Below, in pieces: positions 1 to 6,243 of a stretch of 7,469 nt of DNA. The stretch is from NCBI GenBank assembly GCA_913053665.1, contig CAJXGR010000150.1:1-7469 (forward strand), written 5' to 3'. The DNA comes from an uncultured Spirochaetia bacterium. GTDB taxonomy: Bacteria; Spirochaetota; UBA6919. The first letter of the stretch is position 1; each line of letters begins with the position of its first letter. The notes beneath the pieces were generated by a model. It was not told the DNA's origin, ran no database searches, and was given only the letters and a program-made list of their open reading frames with translations. A program made the translations under genes and the position numbers.

Positions 1-107
1 CCAGCATTGTTCGTTAGCGAAAGGGCTACAGGGATTGCGGCCGTTAAAATAGCGGCTGAGCTTAAGAATTCCCTTCGCCCAATTGTTTTGTCTTTTTCTT
101 TAGTCAT
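1..107 (-). CDS. N-terminus of a Tat-exported protein (partial)
   Basis: The gene runs off the left edge; only the first 35 codons are visible. The reading begins MTKEKDKTIGRREFLSSAA and continues into a hydrophobic, Ala/Leu-rich stretch ending near LSLTNNA. This is a typical twin-arginine signal: a G-R-R-E-F-L motif at residues 10-15, a moderately hydrophobic core and a polar region where cleavage would follow. The ATG is preceded by a strong AAGGAG site (minus strand, about 113-118) at normal spacing, which fixes the start. Tat export implies a protein folded in the cytoplasm, often one carrying a cofactor such as molybdopterin, copper or iron-sulfur, but no part of the mature protein is present, so its function cannot be named. 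A probable promoter lies at 379-406 on the same strand. Confidence 0.75.
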   Translation of the reverse strand, partial: MTKEKDKTIGRREFLSSAAILTAAIPVALSLTNNA

Positions 108-195
108 TTTTTCTCCTTAACAACATTTCTTGGAATGAGTTAATGATAAATTGGTTTAAATATCTCCTTCAAAGACATTTAACGGCAAGTATCAT

Positions 196-321
196 CTAAA
201 ATAGAGTCCCTGCCTTTGAAATCAAAAAGTCTCCATTCATTGAATTGAACAAGATTGGCTTATCACCAATCGCCACCTGAAAAACATCTTCGTGAAATGA
301 GATTGCTTTAACTTCCTTGTA
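196..321 (-). other. Possible gene remnant or small ORF (unidentified)
   Basis: On the minus strand 41 codons are open between a TAA (322-324) and a TAG (196-198). The translation looks like real protein, with segments such as EVKAISFHEDVFQVAIGDKP followed by ILFNSMNGDFLISKAGTLF: balanced hydrophobic and charged residues, Gly-Asp turns and few rare residues. There is no ATG near its beginning; the first in-frame ATG is at 238-240 and has no clear ribosome site. Just upstream, in another frame, a short run KKAFALIQGS also looks protein-like, so one frameshift near 318-325 would join the two. This suggests a decayed gene, but a chance open stretch is possible. I do not recognise the family. Confidence 0.25.
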
Positions 322-330
322 TTAAAGCAA
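303..330. repeat. 9-bp inverted repeat
   Basis: TTGCTTTAA (303-311) and TTAAAGCAA (322-330) are perfect inverted copies separated by 10 bases. The stem is AT-rich and no T-run follows on either strand, so it is not a standard terminator. It lies in the putative leader of the leftward Tat-signal gene. Confidence 0.4.
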
Positions 331-378
331 AAGCCTTCTTAGACGAATCCTAAATTGTTTCTGTAAAAAGCGAATGAA

Positions 379-406
379 AGATAATAAATCACAAATGACG
401 GGTCAA
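379..406 (-). promoter_or_regulatory. Probable sigma-70 promoter for the leftward Tat-signal gene
   Basis: Read on the minus strand there is TTGACC (401-406), a 16-base spacer and TTATCT (379-384). A run of A residues followed by GC precedes the -35 box, as in an UP element. The same A-run plus GCTTGAC layout occurs in the stronger promoter at 6244-6272. Transcription would start near 372 and leave a long leader of roughly 265 bases before the ATG at 107. Confidence 0.45.
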
Positions 407-416
407 GCTTTTTTTT

Positions 417-458
417 ATGAAATCTTCAAGTCTAGCAATTCTATAGAAAAGATTTCAT
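417..458. repeat. 10-bp inverted repeat with 22-base spacer
   Basis: ATGAAATCTT (417-426) and AAGATTTCAT (449-458) are perfect inverted copies. They lie just upstream of the leftward promoter's -35 box, a position compatible with a regulator site, but the long spacer and AT-richness make chance or a weak hairpin equally possible. Confidence 0.35.
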
Positions 459-675
459 TCTATCATTTTGTCCTGAACGTTCTAGGTGATAAAACTCCTT
501 ATAATTTTCGATCTTAGTTCTGTTAAGGTTCTGGATGTTTGAATTGTTCGGTTTCAGTCATCTCGCTTTCACAAGTCTGGCTTAAATACACACAAGCAAC
601 TGTTATTCTACAAAAATACTATACACTCACTCTATTAATTATTACATTTAGATGATTAAAATTATGGGGTCGAAT

Positions 676-1383
676 ATGAAAGCAAACGTTCTATTAAGTA
701 TCCTGGTATTCACAAGTATATTGTTATTTACCTGTGAAACTACTCCACAAGGCAAGACTGTAGGAAAAGTAGATAGCCAATCCCTCAAAGCTGAATATAA
801 TAAAAAGCTTCAATGGGACTTTGATAAACTCCCTGTCGGACAGATCCCTGAAGGATGGAAGATTGAAGGAACACGGGCAAAGAAGGCTCAGACAAAATGG
901 CAGGTCATGGCCGATCAAACAGCCCCTTCAGGACAACAGGTTTTGGCATTAACCAATACCTATCATAAGTCAAGAAGTATCTTTAATCTCTGCTGGACAA
1001 ACAAGATCACTTTCTTGAATGGATCCATTAAAGTCCAGTTCAAGGCGGTTAGAGGAAAAGTGGATCAGGGAGGAGGTCTGATCTGGCGTGTGAGAGATAA
1101 AGGCAACTATTACGTCGTCCGTTTCAACCCATTGGAAGATAATTTAAGGCTTTATACAGTCCGTAAGAGCATTCGCAAGATGCTTAAAAGTGTCGATATC
1201 CACCTAAATGCCGGTTGGCACACCCTGAAAATTATTCATCACGGTCAAAGGATTGAGGTCTACCTCAATGCCAAGCGACAAATGAGTGTGAGAAACAATA
1301 CTTTCACCCAGGGGGGAGGAATAGGCCTATGGACAAAGGCTGATGCAGTCACATCCTTTGACGATCTTGTTCTACGCTATTAA
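676..1383 (+). CDS. Lipoprotein with concanavalin-A-like (DUF1080/LamG-type) domain
   Basis: This is a surface or periplasmic lipoprotein of about 235 residues. From the chosen start the signal peptide is MKANVLL... with a lipobox LFTC, so lipidation would be at Cys20. The frame is open to an earlier ATG at 652 and another at 664, but those have no ribosome site and would add a poor signal N-terminus; the ATG at 676 has only a weak GGGG upstream. The mature part has the signature of jelly-roll domains: WDFDKLPVGQIPEGW, then GGGLIWRVRDKGNYYVVRFNP, then AGWHTLKIIHHGQRIEVYLN and a closing GGGIGLWTKADAVTSFDDL. Family members bind or hydrolyse sugars, but no catalytic residues can be assigned and the role is unknown. 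It lies 78 bases before the ABC importer on the same strand and may share its transcript. Confidence 0.8.
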   Translation: MKANVLLSILVFTSILLFTCETTPQGKTVGKVDSQSLKAEYNKKLQWDFDKLPVGQIPEGWKIEGTRAKKAQTKWQVMADQTAPSGQQVLALTNTYHKSRSIFNLCWTNKITFLNGSIKVQFKAVRGKVDQGGGLIWRVRDKGNYYVVRFNPLEDNLRLYTVRKSIRKMLKSVDIHLNAGWHTLKIIHHGQRIEVYLNAKRQMSVRNNTFTQGGGIGLWTKADAVTSFDDLVLRY

Positions 1384-1424
1384 TGAACGGCTTGATGCTT
1401 ATAAACATCGTATATTTTTATATT

Positions 1425-1436
1425 TCCTTATAAGGA
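1425..1436. promoter_or_regulatory. 12-bp palindrome upstream of the ABC importer
   Basis: TCCTTATAAGGA is a perfect palindrome ending 25 bases before the start codon of the binding-protein gene, in the 78-base gap after the lipoprotein gene. Its position would suit an operator, but it is short, AT-rich, and I find no well-spaced -35/-10 pair next to it. It does not match the Fur box as I know it. Function is speculative. Confidence 0.2.
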
Positions 1437-1461
1437 TTAATCTGAAGGTGGCAATTAATAT

Positions 1462-2463
1462 ATGAAAATAATGAAATGGATCCTTATGGCAGTCCTGATG
1501 GTCTCAAGTTGCTCCAGGGACAAGAATGTTGTGGTTGTTTACACCTCAGAGGATCAGCAATTTTCCCAGCCTGTTTTAAAGGACTTTGAAAAAGAGACCG
1601 GCATTCAGGTCAAAGCCCTCTATGATACGGAAGAAACGAAAAGTACAGGGATTTTAAACCGTCTGATTGCCGAAAAAAACAACCCTCAAGCCGATGTCTT
1701 TTGGAGCGGCGATCCCATGAGATCTATCCTTTTAAAGCGAAAAGGAATCACGGCGTCCTACACTCCAAAAAACGCCCAGAATATCCCCAAACTCTTTAAG
1801 GATAAGGAAGGTCATTACACAGGTTTTTCAGCAAGAGTGAGGGCTTTAATCTACAATAAAAACCTGTTATCCAAAGACCAATTACCCAAGTCGATCCTTG
1901 AACTGACTGATCCAAAGTGGAAAAACAAAGTGGCTATCGCTAACCCCCTCTTTGGTACCACATCCTTTCATATTGCCGCCCTCTTTATCGTAATGGGAGA
2001 CGAAAAGGCAAAAGACTATTTATTAAAACTAAAAGCAAATGGTCTTCATATCCTGAAAAGTAACGGGGACGTGAGAAGGAAAGTTGCATCCGGTCAGATA
2101 CCCATTGGGTTCACGGATTCTGATGATATCAACGTGGCTCTTTTGGATCACAAATCAGTAGGGTTCATATACCCTGACGAAAACGGGATTGGAACCCTTG
2201 TTATGCCCAATACGGTGTCTCTGATCAAAGGCTCTCCCAACAATCAAAACGCCAAATTGTTAATAGACTATCTAATAAGCAAAAAGGTCGAGTTGAAATT
2301 GGCTCAAATGGAATGCGCCCAGATTCCCCTATTGGCAGGAGTTCATGGCCCAAAAGGCGTTCTATCTATCCAATCCATTCAGTCCATGAAAATAGATTAT
2401 GAGGCGGCCGCCATCAAGTTGACGGAAATACTGGGGTTTTTAAAACAGTGGATAGAAGATTGA
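1462..2463 (+). CDS. ABC importer substrate-binding lipoprotein (iron(III)-type family)
   Basis: Periplasmic ligand-capture component of the importer encoded by the next two genes, 333 residues, normal for the family. The signal peptide ends in a lipobox VSSC, giving lipidated Cys17. The mature start VVVVYTSEDQQF, the segment ADVFWSGDPMRSILLKRKG and the C-terminal GTLVMPNTVSLIKGSPN...LIDYLIS are typical of the FbpA/AfuA/PotD-like type-2 binding proteins. Ferric-binding proteins usually have adjacent tyrosines in the hinge-proximal lobe; here that region reads GFTDSDDIN (residues 216-224), so the Tyr pair is missing. The ligand may therefore be iron held differently, or another substrate such as a phosphonate or organic anion. 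The ATG at 1462 follows GAAGGTGG by 10 bases; the second ATG at 1471 is too far from it. The 3' end overlaps the permease gene by 16 bases. Confidence 0.88.
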   Translation: MKIMKWILMAVLMVSSCSRDKNVVVVYTSEDQQFSQPVLKDFEKETGIQVKALYDTEETKSTGILNRLIAEKNNPQADVFWSGDPMRSILLKRKGITASYTPKNAQNIPKLFKDKEGHYTGFSARVRALIYNKNLLSKDQLPKSILELTDPKWKNKVAIANPLFGTTSFHIAALFIVMGDEKAKDYLLKLKANGLHILKSNGDVRRKVASGQIPIGFTDSDDINVALLDHKSVGFIYPDENGIGTLVMPNTVSLIKGSPNNQNAKLLIDYLISKKVELKLAQMECAQIPLLAGVHGPKGVLSIQSIQSMKIDYEAAAIKLTEILGFLKQWIED

Positions 2464-4058
2464 AACGGCATTTTGCACTGTTCGCTGTGATAGTTTTTTT
2501 CTTTCTACTTTTTGGCCTTCTGCCTATCATTTTCCTGGTCATTCGTTCCGTTCAGGAATTCCTCGCATCCGATACCCACCTGATCGTTTATCTCCTGAAA
2601 AAGTCCAATCTTGATTTGATCAAAAACTCCCTGTCTCTCTCCCTCATCGTTTCAGGGATCTCATTAAGTGTCGGAGTATTTTTCGGGACCATCCTCTGGG
2701 GAGTCCAATTGCGTTTCAAGAAATTATTCAAGCTCAGCTTGTTAATCCCTTTGATCATCCCCCCTTACATCTACTCCATCTGCTTTGAGCGTATGTTTTA
2801 TAAAGAAAGTCTTTTGGGAGGCCTCCTAAGCATCCTGGGCCTAGGCGAACAGACGATCCAATCGATCCTCCACGGGATGACGGGAAGTGCTATTGTACTC
2901 TGTGGGATATTTATTCCCATCACCTCCTTAATTGTTTCAACCCTGTTTTCAAGGATCAGTTCCTCCATGATTGACGCGGCCAGGACTTGCTCCAGCGACT
3001 TCAGGATTATGCTTAGAATTGTGCTACCCTTTTCAAAGCATGGTTTGATCTCCATCTTTTTTGTGATCTTCTTATTGACCCTCGCTCAACTGGAGATACC
3101 CAACTTCTTCTCACTGAACGTAATACCCTTTGAGGTTCTCACTCAATTTGCCGCCTTCCACAATTATTCCCTGTCCATGATGGCCTCTCTCCCACTTTTT
3201 CTATTATCTCTCATTATTTTTATGATGGAAGTGATTCTTATAAAGAAATCTGATCTTTTAGCCAATAAAGTCAAGTTGGGGAAAATGGATCTCTTTCACT
3301 CCAGTAGGACGCTCTTTGCATTGAGTCTATTTATTTTTATCTTTATTTTAATCTATCTTCCCATAGGGAACTTGTTCTCAAGGAATCTGTCCCTCACGTT
3401 TATGGTTCAATTGATCTCTGAATCAACGACTGAAATATGGAACAGTCTTTATCTCGCATTCCTCGGGGCAACGTTTTTAACTTTATTTGGATTGGCTATG
3501 GCCCTTCTAAAGACGGACAGAAGGTTTCCATTCAAAAGTTCTATAGACTTTTTTTCTATATTCTCATTCATTTTCCCCAATATCATTTTAGGGCTTGCTT
3601 TAATACTCTTTTGGAACCAGGAAAATCCCCTTTCTTCGTTTTTTTACACATCTTCTCTGATCATTCTTTTCGCGTATTTATTTCACTTTAATATCTTCCC
3701 CCAAAGAATCTTGTCGGATCATCTAAAACAACTGCCTCGTTCCATCGAAGAAGCTGGTATGCTTGCTGGTGCAGGAAAAATCAAGAGGATCATTTTCCTG
3801 ATCCTTCCTAATATCAAGGAATCCATCATCACATCCTTTTTATTATCTTTTCTGTTTTGCCTTGGAGAGATCGGGACCACCATTTTTATTTATCCACCCG
3901 GATTTCAGACACTCCCGATCAAGATATTTACCATGGCAGCCAATAGTCCTGAACATGTGGTTTCCGGATTAGCCGTCCTTTTAATCCTTTTGATCCTCAT
4001 CCCGGCGGTAAGCGTTTTGGTCATCCAGGAAATGAGGAGAAAATATGCCCATCATTGA
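2448..4058 (+). CDS. ABC importer permease, fused double-domain (FbpB-like)
   Basis: Inner-membrane channel of the importer, 536 residues, with about twelve hydrophobic segments in two homologous halves, as in FbpB/AfuB/PhnU-type permeases where both membrane domains lie in one chain. Each half carries an EAA loop that docks on the ATPase: MIDAARTCSSDF...IVLP around residues 174-194 and SIEEAGMLAGAGKI...LILP around 432-454. The second is canonical; the first has Ser where the conserved Gly normally sits. The start is a GTG overlapping the binding-protein gene by 16 bases; an in-frame TTG at 2460 forming a 4-base TTGA overlap is an alternative that would remove only four residues. Neither has a strong ribosome site, so translation is probably coupled to the preceding gene. 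It overlaps the ATPase gene by 14 bases. Confidence 0.9.
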   Translation: MDRRLKRHFALFAVIVFFFLLFGLLPIIFLVIRSVQEFLASDTHLIVYLLKKSNLDLIKNSLSLSLIVSGISLSVGVFFGTILWGVQLRFKKLFKLSLLIPLIIPPYIYSICFERMFYKESLLGGLLSILGLGEQTIQSILHGMTGSAIVLCGIFIPITSLIVSTLFSRISSSMIDAARTCSSDFRIMLRIVLPFSKHGLISIFFVIFLLTLAQLEIPNFFSLNVIPFEVLTQFAAFHNYSLSMMASLPLFLLSLIIFMMEVILIKKSDLLANKVKLGKMDLFHSSRTLFALSLFIFIFILIYLPIGNLFSRNLSLTFMVQLISESTTEIWNSLYLAFLGATFLTLFGLAMALLKTDRRFPFKSSIDFFSIFSFIFPNIILGLALILFWNQENPLSSFFYTSSLIILFAYLFHFNIFPQRILSDHLKQLPRSIEEAGMLAGAGKIKRIIFLILPNIKESIITSFLLSFLFCLGEIGTTIFIYPPGFQTLPIKIFTMAANSPEHVVSGLAVLLILLILIPAVSVLVIQEMRRKYAHH

Positions 4059-4782
4059 ATTAAGACATATCCACCAATCTTTTGGAGCAAGTAAAATATT
4101 AAATGACATTAGTTTAACGATTAGTAGAGGTGGTTTTACTTCTATTTTAGGCCCCACAGGAAGTGGAAAGACCAGTTTATTCAGGCTCATTGCTGGATTG
4201 GACGAAATCGACTCAGGGGAAGTCTACATTGATCAACGATTAGCAACTAGAGATTCCCAAATCCTTTTAAAACCCCATAAAAGGAATGTAGGTCTTGTTT
4301 TTCAGGACATTGCCCTATGGCCTCATCTCAGTATTTACAAAAACCTTGAGTTTCCCCTTAAATCACTGAAATATCCAAAAGACAAAATCGTAAAGAGGAT
4401 CCATGAAATGATAGACCTCATGAATTTGAAGGGTTTGGATAAAAGATATCCTCATCAGTTATCAGGCGGTCAACAGCAACTTGCAGGAATAGCCAGAGCG
4501 TTGGTTGCCGATCCAGACATTATTTTGATGGATGAACCCCTGGCAAGCCTGGACTATCACTTGAAGAAGGATTTAAGAAAGAAAATAAAGAGGATCCACG
4601 AAACAAGTAAAAAGACTTTTGTCTACATCACCCATGATCAAGAAGAGGCCTTTGAATTGTCTGATGAGATTATTATCATTGATGAGGGAAGACTTATTGA
4701 AAAAGGAAAGCCAGAAAAACTACTCACAGATCCTGCCCAGGACTTCACCAGATATTACCTGAACCCACCTAGTCACCACTAA
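4045..4782 (+). CDS. ABC importer ATP-binding protein
   Basis: ATPase that powers the importer, acting at the cytoplasmic face of the membrane. All motifs are visible: Walker A GPTGSGKT (36-43), Q-loop VFQD (Gln87), signature LSGGQQQ (139-145), Walker B IILMDE (159-164), D-loop SLD (168-170) and the switch His in YITHD (His197). The signature continues as LAGIARAL, with Leu in place of the Arg usual in the QQQR version. At 245 residues it consists of the nucleotide-binding domain only and lacks the C-terminal TOBE regulatory domain found in the longer FbpC/PotA/MalK-type proteins, so substrate or regulator sensing by that domain is not expected. The ATG has an excellent GAGGAG site at 4034-4039 and overlaps the permease gene by 14 bases. 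A perfect hairpin terminator follows at 4871-4906. Confidence 0.93.
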   Translation: MPIIELRHIHQSFGASKILNDISLTISRGGFTSILGPTGSGKTSLFRLIAGLDEIDSGEVYIDQRLATRDSQILLKPHKRNVGLVFQDIALWPHLSIYKNLEFPLKSLKYPKDKIVKRIHEMIDLMNLKGLDKRYPHQLSGGQQQLAGIARALVADPDIILMDEPLASLDYHLKKDLRKKIKRIHETSKKTFVYITHDQEEAFELSDEIIIIDEGRLIEKGKPEKLLTDPAQDFTRYYLNPPSHH

Positions 4783-4870
4783 TTTCCCTGTTTTATAAAA
4801 AAGAGATGTGTTGGAAGTTATTACTAGAACAGTCAATATATCGAAGGCGAAACCTTCTATTCCCAATGAG

Positions 4871-4906
4871 AAAATAAAGGAGCAAATTGTTTTGCTCCTT
4901 TATTTT
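4871..4906. terminator. Bidirectional Rho-independent terminator
   Basis: AAAATAAAGGAGCAAA (4871-4886) and its exact inverse (4891-4906) form a 16-bp stem around a TTGT loop. The stem has a GC core flanked by A-rich and T-rich ends, so either strand's RNA ends in a U-rich stretch after the hairpin. It lies between the rightward ABC operon and the leftward cytochrome gene, 88 bases after the former's stop codon and 10 bases after the latter's, and can serve both. Confidence 0.88.
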
Positions 4907-4916
4907 ACATCAGAAG

Positions 4917-5480
4917 TTAAGCTCTTCTTCGTCTCTTTCTTCTTTTTCTTCTTCTTTTCTTTCTTCTTTTTCTACGTTTACTTTTTTTAATGGACTTCAA
5001 ATAAGCCATCACGTGAACAATATCCTGCTTGGTGAGGATCTTTGTGGGCAGTGTAGGAGGCATCGTGGTATTAGGCACATGCTTTCTGGCGTCTGCTATA
5101 CGTTGAAACAGCCATTGATTCCCCTTCTTTTTCCATCTTTTCACATAGGAAGAATTAAATGCAGGACCAATGTTTCCAGCTCCCACAACAGCTTTTTTGC
5201 CGTTTATTCTTGTAGGAGTAGAATGGCAGGCTCCACAATTCCCTGCTGATGGCTTACCTTTTTTTGATTTCACCTGCATAAAGATTGCTAAACCTTTTTT
5301 CTTGTTACCTTTAAGACCCGCCGGATATTTATATGTTTTAGGGGCCTTTAAAAGATCAGGAAAAATGTTACCTGGACCACCTACTACAAAGTCAGGCTTT
5401 GCACCGCCGCCGCCGCCACCGCACTGGTAGAGGCCAAATGCTAAGCCGATAATCAGTACAAACAGTAACTTACGAATCAT
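4917..5480 (-). CDS. SoxX-like monoheme cytochrome c lipoprotein with polybasic C-terminal tail
   Basis: Periplasmic electron carrier of 187 residues. Signal peptide with lipobox LYQC (Cys20), followed directly by six glycines. One heme site, CGACH (82-86), with Met140 in NTTMPPT as the likely sixth ligand. The block LFQRIADARKHVPNTTMPP and the closing KQDIVHVMAYLKSIK match the SoxX pattern (DAR...PDT-MPP...I-DVVAYL), SoxX being the small subunit of the SoxAX thiosulfate-oxidising cytochrome. No SoxA is in view, so the function is inferred from family only. After residue 164 come 23 residues of almost only Arg and Lys, absent from the paralogue at 5592-6164. The ATG has an AAGGAG site at normal spacing. 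It is probably transcribed from the promoter at 6244-6272 together with its paralogue and ends at the terminator at 4871-4906. Confidence 0.87.
   Translation of the reverse strand: MIRKLLFVLIIGLAFGLYQCGGGGGGAKPDFVVGGPGNIFPDLLKAPKTYKYPAGLKGNKKKGLAIFMQVKSKKGKPSAGNCGACHSTPTRINGKKAVVGAGNIGPAFNSSYVKRWKKKGNQWLFQRIADARKHVPNTTMPPTLPTKILTKQDIVHVMAYLKSIKKSKRRKRRKKRRRKRRKRRRRA
4922..4973. repeat. 52-base polypyrimidine/polypurine tract with in-frame repeats
   Basis: On the plus strand 51 of 52 bases are C or T (one G at 4931); bases 4932-4973 are uninterrupted. It codes, on the minus strand, for the Arg/Lys tail of the cytochrome. It contains a 16-base direct repeat TCTTTCTTCTTTTTCT at 4934-4949 and 4958-4973, offset by 24 bases (eight codons), and a 17-base mirror repeat centred on 4945 (4937-4953). 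Such tracts change length by slippage and mirror-symmetric ones can form triplex DNA. Confidence 0.8.
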
Positions 5481-5557
5481 TTGTTTCTCCTTATTTTAAT
5501 TTACAAAATCAGTACTAGGGAAATAAAGCAAGGTCTTAGCTTTCCCAAGCTGACTCA

Positions 5558-5586
5558 CACAGAGAACAAACCATTTGCTCTCTGTG
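5558..5586 (-). terminator. Hairpin after the upstream cytochrome gene
   Basis: CACAGAGAACAAA (5558-5570) and TTTGCTCTCTGTG (5574-5586) pair over 13 bp around a 3-base loop with a single mismatch, which becomes a G-U pair in minus-strand RNA. It begins 5 bases after the stop codon of the cytochrome at 5592-6164. No T-run follows it, so it may only attenuate transcription into the next cytochrome gene or protect the mRNA 3' end. Confidence 0.5.
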
Positions 5587-5591
5587 AAACG

Positions 5592-6164
5592 TTATTTTAT
5601 AGTCTTCAAATAGGCTATTACATCAACTATATCCTGCTCGGAGAGGATTTTAGTCGGTAATGTGGGTGGCATGGTTGTATCAGGCAAATGCTTTCGGGCA
5701 TCTGCTATACGCTGAAACAGCCACTGATCACCCCTTTTTTTCCATTTCTCAACCAGGATGGCATCAAACTTGGTACCAATATCTCCTGCTCCATCCAAAC
5801 CTACCGCATCATGACAGGCCACACAATTCCCTGCTGATGGCTTGCCTTTTTTTGATTTTACCTGGTTGAATATCTTGTAGCCTTTTTTTGCGTCTCCTTT
5901 AGCGTCAGCCGGTATTTTGTATTCTACAGCTGGCTTAAGGAGATCAGGGAATACCCCATCAGGACCGCCTTTTACAAAATCAGGTTTGCCCATTGAGGCA
6001 CCCACACTCTTTTTAGGTATCTTGCCTTTGTCAGGCATTTTACCCGTTTCTGTCATCTTACCTTTGTCAGGCGACTTACTCTTTGAGTCTCCTTTATTAC
6101 AGCCTGCAAATCCCATGATGAGGACTGCTATAAAGAAACTCATCAATAAAGAGTTTCTTGTCAT
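5592..6164 (-). CDS. SoxX-like monoheme cytochrome c lipoprotein (paralogue)
   Basis: Periplasmic electron carrier of 190 residues, tandem paralogue of the cytochrome at 4917-5480. The lipobox is GFAGC (Cys22). Residues 23-59 form a Lys/Gly/Asp-rich linker with repeats of the type PDKGKM-TETGKM-PDKGKI, encoded with a 12-base direct repeat (6025-6036 and 6061-6072) at a 36-base offset. The heme site is CVACH (114-118) and Met165 in DTTMPPT is the likely distal ligand. From KPDFV to AYLKTIK it aligns closely with its neighbour, including identical runs VKSKKGKPSAGNC and QWLFQRIADARKH, and then stops without any basic tail. A site AGGTAGG precedes the ATG. The 111-base gap to the next cytochrome gene holds a hairpin and a separate good ribosome site. 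SoxX family assignment is by pattern; no SoxA is visible. Confidence 0.87.
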   Translation of the reverse strand: MTRNSLLMSFFIAVLIMGFAGCNKGDSKSKSPDKGKMTETGKMPDKGKIPKKSVGASMGKPDFVKGGPDGVFPDLLKPAVEYKIPADAKGDAKKGYKIFNQVKSKKGKPSAGNCVACHDAVGLDGAGDIGTKFDAILVEKWKKRGDQWLFQRIADARKHLPDTTMPPTLPTKILSEQDIVDVIAYLKTIK

Positions 6165-6243
6165 ATTTGCCTACCTTTTTAAATCAAAGATATTTGGTCT
6201 AAAAGGCTTTCATTTATCGAGTGCTTTTTACAGAGAACGCTTA

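Larger units (their letters stand above)
108..651. other. 540-base intergenic stretch between divergent genes
   Basis: No intact gene of convincing length is seen on either strand between the leftward Tat-signal gene and the rightward lipoprotein gene. The stretch is AT-rich and holds a likely leftward promoter (379-406), two inverted repeats (303-330 and 417-458), a run of eight T (409-416) and a short protein-like open stretch on the minus strand (196-321). For the rightward lipoprotein gene a perfect TATAAT occurs at 500-505, but I see no good -35 element 16-18 bases upstream, so that promoter remains uncertain. No tRNA-like fold or riboswitch was recognised. Confidence 0.6.

Noticed and set aside
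409..416. Run of eight T as a Rho-independent terminator
   Set aside because: No GC-rich hairpin precedes it on the plus strand; on the minus strand it is the A-run upstream of a likely promoter.
676..1383. Calling the jelly-roll lipoprotein a glycoside hydrolase
   Set aside because: The fold pattern is shared by binding and catalytic proteins, and no catalytic residues can be identified by eye.
1392..1424. Promoter for the ABC operon from TTGATG and TATATT boxes
   Set aside because: The possible spacers are 13 or 21 bases, outside the working range of sigma-70 promoters, in an AT-rich stretch where such boxes are expected by chance.
3437..3691. Second rightward ORF inside the permease gene
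   Set aside because: It is an out-of-frame reading of a well-supported membrane protein with hydrophobic segments and an EAA loop; no ribosome site or family features.
4808..4990. Rightward ORF ending in Phe-rich sequence after the ABC operon
   Set aside because: It crosses the terminator hairpin and its Phe run is only the reverse reading of the purine tract that encodes the Arg/Lys tail.
5170..5430. Rightward ORF ending in a run of prolines
   Set aside because: The prolines are the reverse reading of the glycine run after the cytochrome lipobox; the minus-strand cytochrome with heme motif and ribosome site is clearly the gene.
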